Source: Allobosea sp. BK604
GTDB lineage: Bacteria > Pseudomonadota > Alphaproteobacteria > Rhizobiales > Beijerinckiaceae
Direction of reading: 5' to 3'
DNA: 64,000 nt
NCBI RefSeq assembly: GCF_004341515.1
Contig: NZ_SLZF01000003.1
Span: 496,001-560,000, forward strand
Shown: one piece after another, positions 1 to 9,200 of the stretch
Position numbering within the stretch: the first letter of the stretch is position 1
Layout of the letters: every line of letters begins with the position of its first letter
Notes under the pieces: generated by a model
The model's input: only the letters and a program-made list of their open reading frames with translations
What the model was told of the DNA's origin: nothing
Databases searched by the model: none
Translations under genes and position numbers: made by a program

Positions 1-1
1 G

Positions 2-103
2 CCGGACGGCCAGCCGCGGGTTTCGATCGGGTGGCTCCGCATAGAGCAGGTGCCGACCGGGTTCAATGCGGAGCGATGTCGCTCTGCCCGACCGGCCGAT
101 TGA
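2..103 (+). CDS. 3' end of an unidentified protein (partial)
   Basis: A reading frame is open from the left edge and ends at a TGA at 101-103, giving about 33 residues ending in RSARPAD. Nearly all of the first 21 codons end in G or C, which is how real genes in this window look, so this is probably the tail of a gene starting outside the window. The tail is too short to assign a family. A second frame is also open from the edge to about position 168 but has poorer codon use. Confidence 0.4.
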   Translation, partial: PDGQPRVSIGWLRIEQVPTGFNAERCRSARPAD

Positions 104-171
104 GGATTTGCGACATCGCCCCGCGCCATGCGAAATGGCGCGACCGACATCTCAGCCCGACGGGATGAAGC

Positions 172-480
172 ATGCTGCGATCTCTCTTGTTCCTTGTCCC
201 TGCCTCCGCGCTGGGCGCCTGCGCGATTCCGAACTCCGCCTCGAATGCCGTGGTTGTCACCGAGACCAAGGCGATCGTGGAAAGCTGCAAGCGCATTGGC
301 GACACCAACGGCGACAGCGGCGTCAGCCAGGCGCTGCTGCTCGACCGGGCGCGGGACAGCGCGCTCAGCCGGCTGAAGATCCGCGCCGCCGAGGCGGGCG
401 GAACGCATGTCCTCTCCTCCGTCGCCGATCCGAAATGGAAAGGTCCGAGCACCGACGGTGTCATCTACAAATGCGGCTGA
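172..480 (+). CDS. Small lipoprotein, DUF4156-like
   Basis: This 102-residue protein begins with a short hydrophobic leader and a lipobox-like SALGAC, so Cys16 is the likely lipidation site. The mature part contains VVVTETKAIVESCKRIG and a closing Lys-Cys-Gly, resembling the DUF4156 family of small envelope lipoproteins, which keep a Cys pair and a Gly-Asp rich turn. The family has no established biochemical role. The gene stands alone, with about 100 bases to the next gene, and its start lies just after a purine-rich GGGATGAAG. The lipoprotein call is firmer than the family call. Confidence 0.7.
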   Translation: MLRSLLFLVPASALGACAIPNSASNAVVVTETKAIVESCKRIGDTNGDSGVSQALLLDRARDSALSRLKIRAAEAGGTHVLSSVADPKWKGPSTDGVIYKCG

Positions 481-586
481 GCAGCCTCGCTCCGGCCAGG
501 AGATGACGGAATCGTCTTTGCGGCGTTGTCATCAACCCGCACTCTGACTCATCATCCGGCAACGGACGATTCGAACGAGGCTGGCG

Positions 587-997
587 ATGCGGGCTCAGAT
601 TCGGGCATGGGCCCTGTCATGCATGGGGCTGATCGCGGCAGCGGCGCCGGCAGGTGCTGCGCCGCTGATCATGTCATGCGCCTATGTCGACGGCACGCCC
701 ACGACGGGCAATCGCGACGTCTTCATCAACCAGATCATCATCGACTCGGACAAGCCGATGATCACGATCCGGGTCGCGCAGACCATCGGCACGACAGCGC
801 CATGGGAATGGATCTATGACGACCTGAACGGCAATTCGCTCGTGGTGATCGGGCTCAAGGATGGCAGCTTCGCCGCCTCGGCCACACGCTCCGGCAGCGT
901 CTCCTCCTTCATCTATACCAAGCCGTCCGGCGTGCTGATCTGGAGCTTCACGACGCGCTACGGCGCCGAGGCCTATCGCTTCACCTGCCGACCCTGA
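587..997 (+). CDS. Exported hypothetical protein
   Basis: This 136-residue protein has a clear Sec signal peptide (positively charged MRAQIR, hydrophobic core, then APAGAAP near residue 24). The mature domain of about 110 residues is rich in beta-prone segments and has two cysteines, one near the start (MSCAYVDG) and one at the end (RFTCRP), which could form a disulfide in the periplasm. No family was recognised. GAGG lies a few bases before the ATG. It is convergent with the following minus-strand gene and a shared hairpin separates them. Confidence 0.7.
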   Translation: MRAQIRAWALSCMGLIAAAAPAGAAPLIMSCAYVDGTPTTGNRDVFINQIIIDSDKPMITIRVAQTIGTTAPWEWIYDDLNGNSLVVIGLKDGSFAASATRSGSVSSFIYTKPSGVLIWSFTTRYGAEAYRFTCRP

Positions 998-1020
998 AAC
1001 GGACGCCCTGTTCACGCGTG

Positions 1021-1045
1021 GGTCGACGGCGAAACGCCGTCGACC
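1021..1045. terminator. Bidirectional hairpin terminator
   Basis: A perfect 11-base-pair stem (GGTCGACGGCG / CGCCGTCGACC) with an AAA loop lies in the 78-base gap between two convergent genes. It has no strong T-tract on either side, so terminator function is inferred from its location and symmetry. Confidence 0.6.
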
Positions 1046-1075
1046 GCATCGCACGATATCGGCCGGCCGGACCGA

Positions 1076-1609
1076 TCAGCTCTTCAGCTTGGCGTTGCAC
1101 TGGCTCCAATAGCCGCCGCCCTTCTCGATCCATTTCAGCTCGCCATTGGCGTTCTTTTCCTTGTTGGCATTGTATTGATCGGCGCAGGTCTTCAGGCGCG
1201 CCTTGCCCGGCGATTCGCTCGAATACTTCTCGGCGACAGCGCGCGGGAACACAGCGGCGCGCGCCCGCCCGGCCGGAGCGGCCGCGGGGCGAGCGGGGGT
1301 GGCGGGCGCGGCCGCCGTCGTGGCGGCCCCGGCCCGGGCCGGAGCGGACGGTGCGGCCGGCGCAGCCGCGGGTGTCGCGGGAGTGGCGGGCTCGCTCACG
1401 GCCGATGCCGCATCCGCCTCGGACGCATCGTCATCGCCGCACTGGGCCTTGCGGAAGTCGTTCCACTTCTGACCCTTGAGCGTGTTGTTCTTGCGCGCCT
1501 CCTGATACTTGACGCTGCATTCCTTCATGGTCAAAGCCAGCGTCGGCGACGCCGAGAGGCCCGCAAGCGCAAATGCCGACGCAGACACCAGGATCATTTG
1601 TCTAAGCAT
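1076..1609 (-). CDS. Periplasmic protein with two PsiF-like Cys motifs and an Ala/Pro linker
   Basis: This 177-residue protein carries a Sec signal peptide (cleavage near residue 25, LALTMK). Two related modules flank a central linker of about 75 residues made almost only of Ala, Pro, Ser and Thr. The first module (about 27-57) has MKECSVKYQEARK and WNDFRKAQC. The second (about 140-177) has LKTCADQYNANKE and YWSQCNAKL. Each has one Cys near its start and one near its end with a Trp between, so each may form one disulfide. This resembles the small PsiF-like domains common in Rhizobiales. Function is unknown. GGAGA precedes the ATG. Confidence 0.7.
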   Translation of the reverse strand: MLRQMILVSASAFALAGLSASPTLALTMKECSVKYQEARKNNTLKGQKWNDFRKAQCGDDDASEADAASAVSEPATPATPAAAPAAPSAPARAGAATTAAAPATPARPAAAPAGRARAAVFPRAVAEKYSSESPGKARLKTCADQYNANKEKNANGELKWIEKGGGYWSQCNAKLKS

Positions 1610-1843
1610 GGAATCGTCTCCGTATTATCCGGCGACTTCGCCGGTGCCGGAATGGCACTCCTTTCTAGGCAGCATAGCAAGCGATTTGATGACCACGGCC
1701 TGAACGCAGTCGTAATCTTCGCTTCAGGTTGATCCTGCGCTGCGGAGACCGGCGGCCAACGCTCATTTACCGGGTGTTAACCCTTTTCTTCGCCTCATGA
1801 GTAAAGTCTTCTGAGAGGGCTGGGGCTCAGGAAGGAAGATGAG

Positions 1844-2068
1844 ATGTACGATTTCAACCCCGATCCGAACGCAACCGATCTCCTGGTCGGGCGTCCAGTT
1901 TCAGATGTCGAGCGCGATCTGATCCTGGCCACGCTGAGAGAGACCAACGGAAATCGCACGCACGCTGCGGATATTCTGCGCATATCGATTCGCACCTTGC
2001 GCAACAGACTCAGCCTTTACGCTGCGGAAGGCCATGACGTGCCTGAGCCGGGACTGTCGGCGCATTGA
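1844..2068 (+). CDS. Stand-alone Fis-type helix-turn-helix protein
   Basis: Seventy-four residues, almost entirely one Fis/NtrC-type DNA-binding domain. Residues 17-64 contain VERDLILATLRETNGNRT, AADILRISIRTLRNRL, matching the HTH_8 domain normally found at the C terminus of sigma-54 activators such as FlbD. No receiver or AAA+ domain is present in any frame upstream, so the protein probably acts as a small nucleoid or promoter-binding factor. GGAAGGA lies about 7 bases before the ATG. It precedes the chemotaxis receptor by 298 bases and could be linked with motility, but that is only proximity. Confidence 0.8.
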   Translation: MYDFNPDPNATDLLVGRPVSDVERDLILATLRETNGNRTHAADILRISIRTLRNRLSLYAAEGHDVPEPGLSAH

Positions 2069-2273
2069 CCATGCGATTGCCGGAGCCGAATCGCTTGCCT
2101 GCGACCGGCATTGGAATGCTGCATCAGCGAAATCGAAACGCCGATCAAGACTGCTAGGACCCGAGATCTCAACGTGTAGTTGCATGAGAATCGCCTCGCC
2201 CCGCGAGGAAAGCGGCGCATGCGAACGAGCAGTACTGGCCTCACTCATTGAGCAAATCTTAAGGTTAAGCTGA

Positions 2274-2290
2274 GACGAATTGTATTCGTC
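2274..2290. promoter_or_regulatory. Short inverted repeat upstream of the chemotaxis receptor
   Basis: GACGAAT-TGT-ATTCGTC is a perfect 7-base inverted repeat about 75 bases before the receptor start. It could be an operator or a leader hairpin. The rest of the gap 2069-2365 shows nothing I can name. Confidence 0.25.
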
Positions 2291-2365
2291 GGATGGTGCT
2301 CGGTTTTCGCCGGAACGCCTGTATTCCGGCATGGACAGCCTTGGTTTTTCGCGAGCTCCGGAAAC

Positions 2366-4702
2366 ATGTCGGTGAATATACTCTCAGCCTCGGTGAGGAA
2401 TTATCTGCTCGCGACGATGGCCTGCCTCAGTCTTCCGGGACTCGGCGCCCTCGCCTATATGGCGCAGCAATCATTTGCGGATGTGCAAACTAATCAGCGT
2501 CTCATCCAGTTGGTCGAGGCCGACCGCGCCCTGCTTCTGGCCGGCAATACGATCCGCTCGAATCGCGGCGCGGCGCAGACCGCGATCCAGGCCGAGAACG
2601 ATCCCAACGCGACCGTCAAGAAGGTCGAGCAGGCCAATCGCGACGAGCTTGCCGGCGCGATCACCCGCCTGAGGGCGACCGACCTGCCCGATCGCGCGGC
2701 GCTCGCCGACGCCATCGCCCAGCGCGAGCAGCAGACCGCCGCCAGGCTCCCGGACATCTATGCCGAGGCGGCCAAGCCCAAGGCTCAGCGCAGCCTCGCG
2801 GCGACCATGCCCTGGTACAACGGCGTCGGCGATATCGAGACCGTCCTCGTCAAGGCCTCCGACGCCACCTCCAACGCGGTCAGGCTGGCCAATCCCGTTC
2901 TCGCCGATCTGCAGGGCTTCAAATCCGCCGGCTGGCGCGTACGCTCCTCCTATGGCTCGCAATGCTCGATCCTGCGGCCGCTGATCGCCTCCGGCAAGCC
3001 GATGGATGCCGGCCAGCAGCGCGCGCTCGGCGAGGTCCGCGGCTCGGCCGGCGCGGGCGTGAGCCAACTCAAGCAACTCGCCGCCCGTCCGGGCGTGTCC
3101 TCTGAGCTTGTCCGCAAAGTCGGCGTGATGAATGCCGATGTCGAGACCGCCGTCGGCAAGATCGACGAGCTGATCGGCAAGCTCGGCCCCGGTACGGGCC
3201 CGGTTCTCGGCGCCGAGGAATGGACCAAGCTCTGCAACGGCCCGTTCAACGCGATCATCGGCGCGGTGTCCCAATCGCTCGACGACATGGCGGCGCATAC
3301 GCAGGCCCAGCTCAACCGTGACTGGACCCGGCTTGCGGCACTGTCAGGCCTGTTCGTCATCCTGCTCGGCGTCTGCGTCTTCGCCTGGCGCGGCATTCAG
3401 CGCCGCATCGCCAAGCCGCTTGTCTCGCTGAAATCGGCGCTCGACGGCATGCAGGCGGGCGATTTCTCGCAGGCCATTCCCGCTCACCCCTATCCGGACG
3501 AGGTCGGCGCACTCAGCAGCGCGCTCGAGACCTATCGCGAGAACGCGCTTGCGCTCGAGGCCGGCCGGCGCGAGCGCGAGACGGCAATGCAGACCGAGGC
3601 CGAGCAGGCAGCCGGCGTGCAAAGCCTCGTCCGCGACGTCGCCGTCATCGTCGCGGCGGCGCGCGCCGGCGACTTCTCCGGCCATGCCGAGACCGGCACG
3701 GTCGAAGGCCCGTTGCGCGAGCTGGTCGAGGGCGTCAACGAGATCAACCGCCTGGTCAACGGCGCGACCGGCGAGTTCGTCGAGGCGCTCGAGGCACTCG
3801 CGCAGGGTGACCTCACTCATCAGGTCGCGACGCCCTATCAGGGCCGCTTCGGCGCGCTCCGGGATGCGCTTAACGAGACGGTCGAGCGCCTGTCCGAGAC
3901 GGTCTCGACCATCCAGAGGACCGCGCTCGACACCGGCAACGCCGCCCGCGAGATCAATGCCGGCGCCGACGACCTCTCCAAGCGCACCGAGGAGCAAGCC
4001 TCCTCGCTCGAGGAGACCGCCGCCACGACCGAGGAGCTCGCCGCCTCCGTCAAGGCTTCGGCCAATGCCTCGCGCAACGCGGTCAATCTCGCCGAGGAAG
4101 CGAAATCCGTGGCGCAGGATGGCGGCGCGATCGTCAGCCAGGCCATCGCCGCGATGGCGAGCATCGAGCAGGCCTCGCGCAAGATCTCCGACATCAATTC
4201 GGTGATCGACGATATCGCCTTCCAGACCAACCTGCTCGCGCTCAACGCGGCGGTCGAGGCGGCGCGCGCCGGCGAAAGCGGCAAGGGCTTTGCGGTCGTG
4301 GCCTCGGAGGTCCGCACGCTCGCCCAGCGCTCGGCCGAGGCGGCCAAGGACATCACCGCCCTGATCAACTCCTCGAACGAGGAGGTGACGCGCGGCGTCA
4401 CGCTGGTCCGTTCCGCCGGCGAGGCGCTGAGCAAGATCGTCGATGCCTCGCAGCGCGTCGCCACGACGGTCGCCGACATCTCCACGGCCAGCGCCGAACA
4501 GGCCAATGGCATCGACGAGATGACCCAGACCGTCGCTCACATGGACGAGATGACACAGCAGAACGCCGCCCTCGCCGAGGAGAGCGCCGCCTCGGCAAAC
4601 GCCCTCACCAGCCAGATCCAGCGCCTCAACGCCTTGGTCGCGGCCTTCCGGACCCGCAGCGGGCAGGCGCAGCAACAGCCGCATCTGCGCAGCGCCGCCT
4701 GA
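2366..4702 (+). CDS. Methyl-accepting chemotaxis protein
   Basis: A 778-residue transmembrane receptor. TM1 spans about residues 12-31, a periplasmic sensor of about 290 residues follows, and TM2 lies at about 322-340. A HAMP segment comes next, then a second HAMP-like stretch (about 420-510), then the cytoplasmic signalling domain with the conserved hairpin tip ([19 protein letters not shown], near residue 618) that binds CheA and CheW. The periplasmic part is not a recognisable PAS/Cache or 4HB domain to my eye, so the ligand is unknown. The C terminus ends in QPHLRSAA and lacks an acidic-aromatic pentapeptide for CheR/CheB tethering. No other che gene is nearby, so it is an orphan receptor. 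Confidence 0.95.
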   Translation: MSVNILSASVRNYLLATMACLSLPGLGALAYMAQQSFADVQTNQRLIQLVEADRALLLAGNTIRSNRGAAQTAIQAENDPNATVKKVEQANRDELAGAITRLRATDLPDRAALADAIAQREQQTAARLPDIYAEAAKPKAQRSLAATMPWYNGVGDIETVLVKASDATSNAVRLANPVLADLQGFKSAGWRVRSSYGSQCSILRPLIASGKPMDAGQQRALGEVRGSAGAGVSQLKQLAARPGVSSELVRKVGVMNADVETAVGKIDELIGKLGPGTGPVLGAEEWTKLCNGPFNAIIGAVSQSLDDMAAHTQAQLNRDWTRLAALSGLFVILLGVCVFAWRGIQRRIAKPLVSLKSALDGMQAGDFSQAIPAHPYPDEVGALSSALETYRENALALEAGRRERETAMQTEAEQAAGVQSLVRDVAVIVAAARAGDFSGHAETGTVEGPLRELVEGVNEINRLVNGATGEFVEALEALAQGDLTHQVATPYQGRFGALRDALNETVERLSETVSTIQRTALDTGNAAREINAGADDLSKRTEEQASSLEETAATTEELAASVKASANASRNAVNLAEEAKSVAQDGGAIVSQAIAAMASIEQASRKISDINSVIDDIAFQTNLLALNAAVEAARAGESGKGFAVVASEVRTLAQRSAEAAKDITALINSSNEEVTRGVTLVRSAGEALSKIVDASQRVATTVADISTASAEQANGIDEMTQTVAHMDEMTQQNAALAEESAASANALTSQIQRLNALVAAFRTRSGQAQQQPHLRSAA

Positions 4703-4729
4703 TCGCCGCTTCGCTCGGAGATGCTCTCT

Positions 4730-4756
4730 CCGCAGGGCGCCAGGAGCGCCCTGCGG
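4730..4756. terminator. Bidirectional hairpin terminator
   Basis: CCGCAGGGCGC and GCGCCCTGCGG form an 11-base-pair stem with a 5-base loop in the 66-base gap between the convergent chemotaxis receptor and RidA genes. No long T-tract follows. Confidence 0.6.
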
Positions 4757-4768
4757 CCCGCCAAAGCC

Positions 4769-5128
4769 TCAGAGGCCATGCTTGGCCGCGACCGCCGTGA
4801 TCTCGATCGCATAGCCTGGCGACGCGAGCTTGGCCTCGACCGTGGCCCGGGCCGGCGCATGGCCCTCTGCCACCCATCTGTCCCAAACCTCGTTCATCTC
4901 GCCGATCCGCGAGATATCGGTGAGGAAGATCTGGACGCTCAGGATGCGTTCCTTGCCGCTCCCGGCGCTTTCGAGCGTCTCCTCCAGCGAGGCCAGGACC
5001 TCCGCGGTCTGCTCGGCCAGCGAGCGCCCTTCCGTCTTCTCGGCGACATGGCCGGCCAGGAAGACGATGCCGTTGAAGATGGCGGCATCGCACCAGCGTT
5101 TTGTCAGACCTATGCGTTCGATCGTCAT
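4769..5128 (-). CDS. RidA family protein (YjgF/YER057c/UK114)
   Basis: A 119-residue protein of the Rid superfamily, whose founding members hydrolyse reactive enamine/imine intermediates released by PLP enzymes. Visible family features are the FLAGHVAEKTEGRSLAEQT segment and VQIFLTDISRIGEMNEVW. The conserved Arg of the catalytic site is probably in ARATVEA. The C-terminal IEITAVAA also fits. I chose the ATG at 5128 because GGGGAG lies about 6 bases upstream. An upstream in-frame ATG at 5200 adds 24 residues with no family similarity. It is transcribed alone and converges on the receptor gene. The sub-family (RidA proper or Rid2-7) was not decided. Confidence 0.88.
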   Translation of the reverse strand: MTIERIGLTKRWCDAAIFNGIVFLAGHVAEKTEGRSLAEQTAEVLASLEETLESAGSGKERILSVQIFLTDISRIGEMNEVWDRWVAEGHAPARATVEAKLASPGYAIEITAVAAKHGL

Positions 5129-5264
5129 CACAAACTCCCCTGTCGATCCCGGAGCGATAGGCGGCGCCGCGCGATTCCTCAACGGCGCGCGTGCGATCAT
5201 CCCGGCCTCGCCATCCCGATTGGCTTCGGCTAGGCTCGATCGCAGGAGTCGGGGGAGTCACGTC

Positions 5265-5510
5265 GTGAAAGTCGTTCAAGCCACTGCCATATCGGCCTTG
5301 TTCATCAGCATCGTGGCCTGCACGCCCCGCGAAGACGTTCCGCCGTCCGTCACGCCCAGCGCCACCACCTACACGATGCCGCAGCGCAGCTATCTCGATC
5401 CGGGCCCGGCGCCCGGCACCGGCGGCCCGCGCTATCTCTACGACAACGCGACGAGCGCACCGCAGCAAACGGACATGTTCGGGAACGACATCCTGCGGCG
5501 CACTCCCTAG
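5265..5510 (+). CDS. Small lipoprotein, function unknown
   Basis: Eighty-one residues starting at a GTG preceded by a strong GGAGTCGGGGGAG. The leader VKVVQATAISALFISIVAC ends in a lipobox-like IVAC, so Cys19 is probably lipidated. The rest is Pro-, Gly- and Tyr-rich, with no recognised domain. It is divergent from the ridA gene, with 136 bases between the two starts. Longer in-frame starts overlap the upstream gene and lack a leader. Confidence 0.65.
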   Translation: MKVVQATAISALFISIVACTPREDVPPSVTPSATTYTMPQRSYLDPGPAPGTGGPRYLYDNATSAPQQTDMFGNDILRRTP

Positions 5511-5775
5511 GATCGAGCCGCCGCCCTACGGCGAGATGTGCGTGACCTCGCACGGAAATTCCGAGGCAGAGCCGGCGCCGCGGAATTCGCCCTGCCGCTG
5601 ACATATCGAGGGCTTCGGCCCCAGGCGCGGCCCTATTTGTTGAGCCGGCAGCGGCGCAAATGTCACGCCCGCAGCAAAACAACGCGCACTCTTCCGGCTC
5701 ACTATTTTTTGACATGGACGGCGCCGCTGCAAGCGGCACAATCGCCGGCGGGGGGCCTAGAAAGGGGATCCCGCC

Positions 5776-5985
5776 ATGCGAACCACCACGCAGCCGAAAG
5801 AGGCTGGCAACCTCACCAGGACGATCGCGCCGCCGGGCGGGGGCGTCGACCCGCAGAACGACAATCTGGCACTGACAGAGCAACTCGCCGCAGTGCTGGA
5901 AGATATCCGCGCCAACCAGGCAGAGCAGGCCGAACTGCTCGCCAGCATCCAGCGTTCCCTGCGCCATTTGCGCCGGCAGAAATAA
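5776..5985 (+). CDS. Small hypothetical protein with predicted helix
   Basis: A 69-residue frame starting after AAAGGGG (about 10 bases before ATG). The first half is low-complexity. Residues 30-66 are a continuous heptad-like helix (ALTEQLAAVLEDIRANQAEQ and onward) ending in a basic tail HLRRQK, suggesting a small coiled-coil. No family was recognised. The 265-base gap before it contains no other gene I can support. Confidence 0.5.
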   Translation: MRTTTQPKEAGNLTRTIAPPGGGVDPQNDNLALTEQLAAVLEDIRANQAEQAELLASIQRSLRHLRRQK

Positions 5986-6138
5986 CGCCGAAACCGGGCG
6001 GCCTGCCGCCGCCCGCGAAGCCTGAAGACCGGCTGGAGCAACACCGCTACCTCCGCCGGCAACAGCGATTGCCGTCAAGACATCGTTGACTCGATCCCGG
6101 CCCCGGTCTCTCGCCGAAGCTGCGCTGGCTTCTGCTCT

Positions 6139-6163
6139 GCCGGATTTTATGTCAGAATCCGGC
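6139..6163 (+). promoter_or_regulatory. Leader hairpin before the autotransporter gene
   Basis: GCCGGATT and AATCCGGC form an 8-base-pair stem with a 9-base loop, about 60 bases before the autotransporter start. It may be an mRNA leader element. Function is inferred only from position. Confidence 0.3.
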
Positions 6164-6222
6164 TGCTGCTTCGCGTCAGCCGGCCAAGAGCCCGCGGCAC
6201 GATGGGCGCCGGGGCCTAGGAC

Positions 6223-9200
6223 ATGACCAAGACGACCGCGACCGCGTTTCAATCCGCGTCCGTTTTCCTGATCTCTCCTCGCAATATGAACTCCATGACC
6301 AGACCGGCGCTCCGGCGCCACTGGCTGAAAGGCTCGACTGCGCTGGTCGGCATCGTCATCGGCGCCGCGATCATGGGAGCAGGCAGCGCCGGCGCCCAGA
6401 CATTTACCTATACGGTCGGCGGCTCCGGCTCCTGGAGCGCGCCCGCCTCCTGGGATCAGGGTGCCGCGCCCAACAGCGCCACCGCACAAGTCGTCCTGCC
6501 CAGCCCTGCGCTCGGCAACTACTTCATCAGCCTCGACGGCGGGACCTTCCTGTTGAACAGGCTTACATATCAGGGTGGCAGCGGACAGATTTACGCCCTT
6601 TCGGGCGGCACGTTGCGCTTCGATGGGGCGGGCGCGACAATTGACGTGCAGTCGACCGCGGTGGCGTTTCAGCGCATCAACACCGGATCGGGGCCGATGT
6701 CGATCGAGGCGGTGACGGATCTCACCGTGAATACGGTCGCGGGCGGCGGCCTGCTTGTCGAGCCGGGCGCCACGCTCACAGGCGCGGGGGGCCTGATCAA
6801 GACGGGGGCCGGCACCCTGCAACTGCAGACCACGAACAGCTACACCGGCGGCACGACCGTCGAAGCCGGCACTCTGCAGACGGGCGCGATCGACGCCCTC
6901 GGCTCGGGCCCGCTGACGGTCAACGGCGGGACGCTCGATCTCAACGGCTTCAACCAGAGCGTCGGGAACCTCAGCGGCACGGGCGGCACGATCAGCCTGG
7001 GCGCCGCGACGCTGACCACCTCCGTCACCGGCTCGACCTATGCCGGCACCATCACCGGTACGGGCGGACTTGTGAAGACCGGTGCCGGCACACTTACCTT
7101 GACCGGCGCGAACACCTTTACCGGCGGCAGCACGATCAGTGTCGGCACGCTCGTGCTCAGCGGCGGCGGCAGCCTCTCGGCAACTGGCCCCGTCTCACTG
7201 ACGGGTCCGGGGGCATCGCTCGACATCAGCACGACATCCACGGGCAGCACCATCGGCACCCTGTCGAGCGTGAATGGAACCACGGTCGCGGTCGGCTCCA
7301 GGACTTTGACATTTGGCGGCGCAACAAATGGGCTCGTCAGCGGCGTCATCTCTGGGACCGGTAGCCTCATCAAGGAAGGCACCGGTACGCAGACATTGGC
7401 CGGTTCCAATACCTTCAACGGCAATGTCACGGTCAATGCGGGCGCGCTCGCGCTTCTGACCGCCGGCAACCTTGCGCCGGTCAATCTCACGCTCGCGGGC
7501 TCAGGCACGAGCTTCGACATCAGCGGAGCGTCGGGAAACCGGATCGTCGGCGCACTATCCGGCGTCGCTGGGAGCAGCGTCGCACTTGGCGCCAACGCGC
7601 TGACCTTCGGCGACGCGACCAACCAGACCTTCGGCGGCTCGATCGACGGCACGGGCGGTCTCGTCAAGCAGGGCTCGGGCACGCAGACGCTGACGGGCGC
7701 AAACACCTATACCGGCCTGACCACGATCAATGCCGGCACGCTCGCACTCGGCGCCGGTGGCAGCCTCGCAGCGACGGGAGCCGTCAATCTCGCCAATGCC
7801 GGGACCGGCTTCGACATCAGCCTGTCGGGAGCGAGCCAGACGATCGGCGGGTTGTCCGGCGCCGCCGGTAGCACGGTTGCGCTCGGCGGCAGGACGTTGA
7901 CCTTCGGCGATGCGACCAACCAGGTCTTTGCCGGCTCGATCACCGGCACTGGCGGCCTGGTCAAGCAGGGCTCGGGAACCCAGACGCTGACCGGGGCGAA
8001 CACCTATACCGGCGGCACGACGATCAACGGCAAGCTCGCGCTGAGCGGCCTCGGCAGCCTGGCGGCGGATGGTGCCGTCACGATGCTCAGTCCGGTCGGA
8101 CAATTCGACATCACCGCTGCGTCCGGTCCGCGCAGCATCGGGGCGCTCACGGGCGGGACCGGCACCTCTATCGAGCTCGGCTCCAATACTCTGAGCATCG
8201 GCGCTTCCACGAATACGACCTATGCAGGCCTGTTCAACGGCAGCGGCGGCATCGTAAAGAAGGGTTCGGGCACGTTGACGCTGACTGCGTCGAGCTCCTT
8301 TGGCAGCGCCGAAATCGGTGCCGGCACGCTCGCGCTCAGCGGCCTCGGCAACCTTGATGTGACCTCCCTCGCGCTCAGCGGTTCGGGCGCAGCCTTCGAT
8401 TTCAGCACCGCCGGCAACCAGAATATCGACGCCTTCTCAGGAGTCGCGGGCAGCAGCGTCGTGCTCGGCACGAATACGTTCATCGTCGGCAATGCGACGG
8501 ACCAGAGTTTTGCCGGCACATTCAGCGGCAGCGGCGGCATCGTCAAGGTCGGGACCGGCACGCAGACGCTGACCGGGAATAGCGCTGCTTCCTTCACCGG
8601 CGGCGCGGAACTCGCGCAAGGCGGGCTGGCGCTCGGCGATAACGGCGCGCTCGGAACCGGTGCGCTGACGGTGTCTGGCAGCGGGACGCTGTCGAATGCC
8701 GGCGGGACAAGTATCGCGCTCGCCAATGACATCGGCATCAATGCCGGCCAGGTCCTGACGCTGGCCTCGGGCGTCGGCGGCAGCGGCGACCTGCGGCTGA
8801 ACGGGGTGATCTCCGGCAACGGCACCCTGACGACGAGCGCGCCCGCGGCCGCGGTGCAGCTGTTCGGCGCCAACACCTATACCGGCGGCACCACCTTCTC
8901 GGGCGGGCGCGTGGATGTCGGCAGCGATACGGCATTGGGGTCCGGCGAAGTAACGGTCAATGCGCTCGCGACGCTGGCCACGTCGGCCGGCGTGCCGCTG
9001 ACCATGGCCAACAACTTCACCTTGAACGCGCCCGTGGAGATCTCGACCAGCGGCGGCGACCTGACGCTGACCGGAGATCTGTTCGGGACGGGCAGTGTCA
9101 CCAAAAGCCAGTCGGGCACGCTGACGCTGACCGGCACGAGCTTCTATACCGGCGGGACGACCGTCACGGGCGGCTCGCTCCTGGTCGAGGGCTCACTCGG

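Noticed and set aside
2471..3298. Long minus-strand frames inside the chemotaxis receptor gene (also 3344-4684)
   Set aside because: They are mirror frames of GC-rich coding sequence, with Arg/Gly/Asp-rich composition, no ribosome site and no family features.
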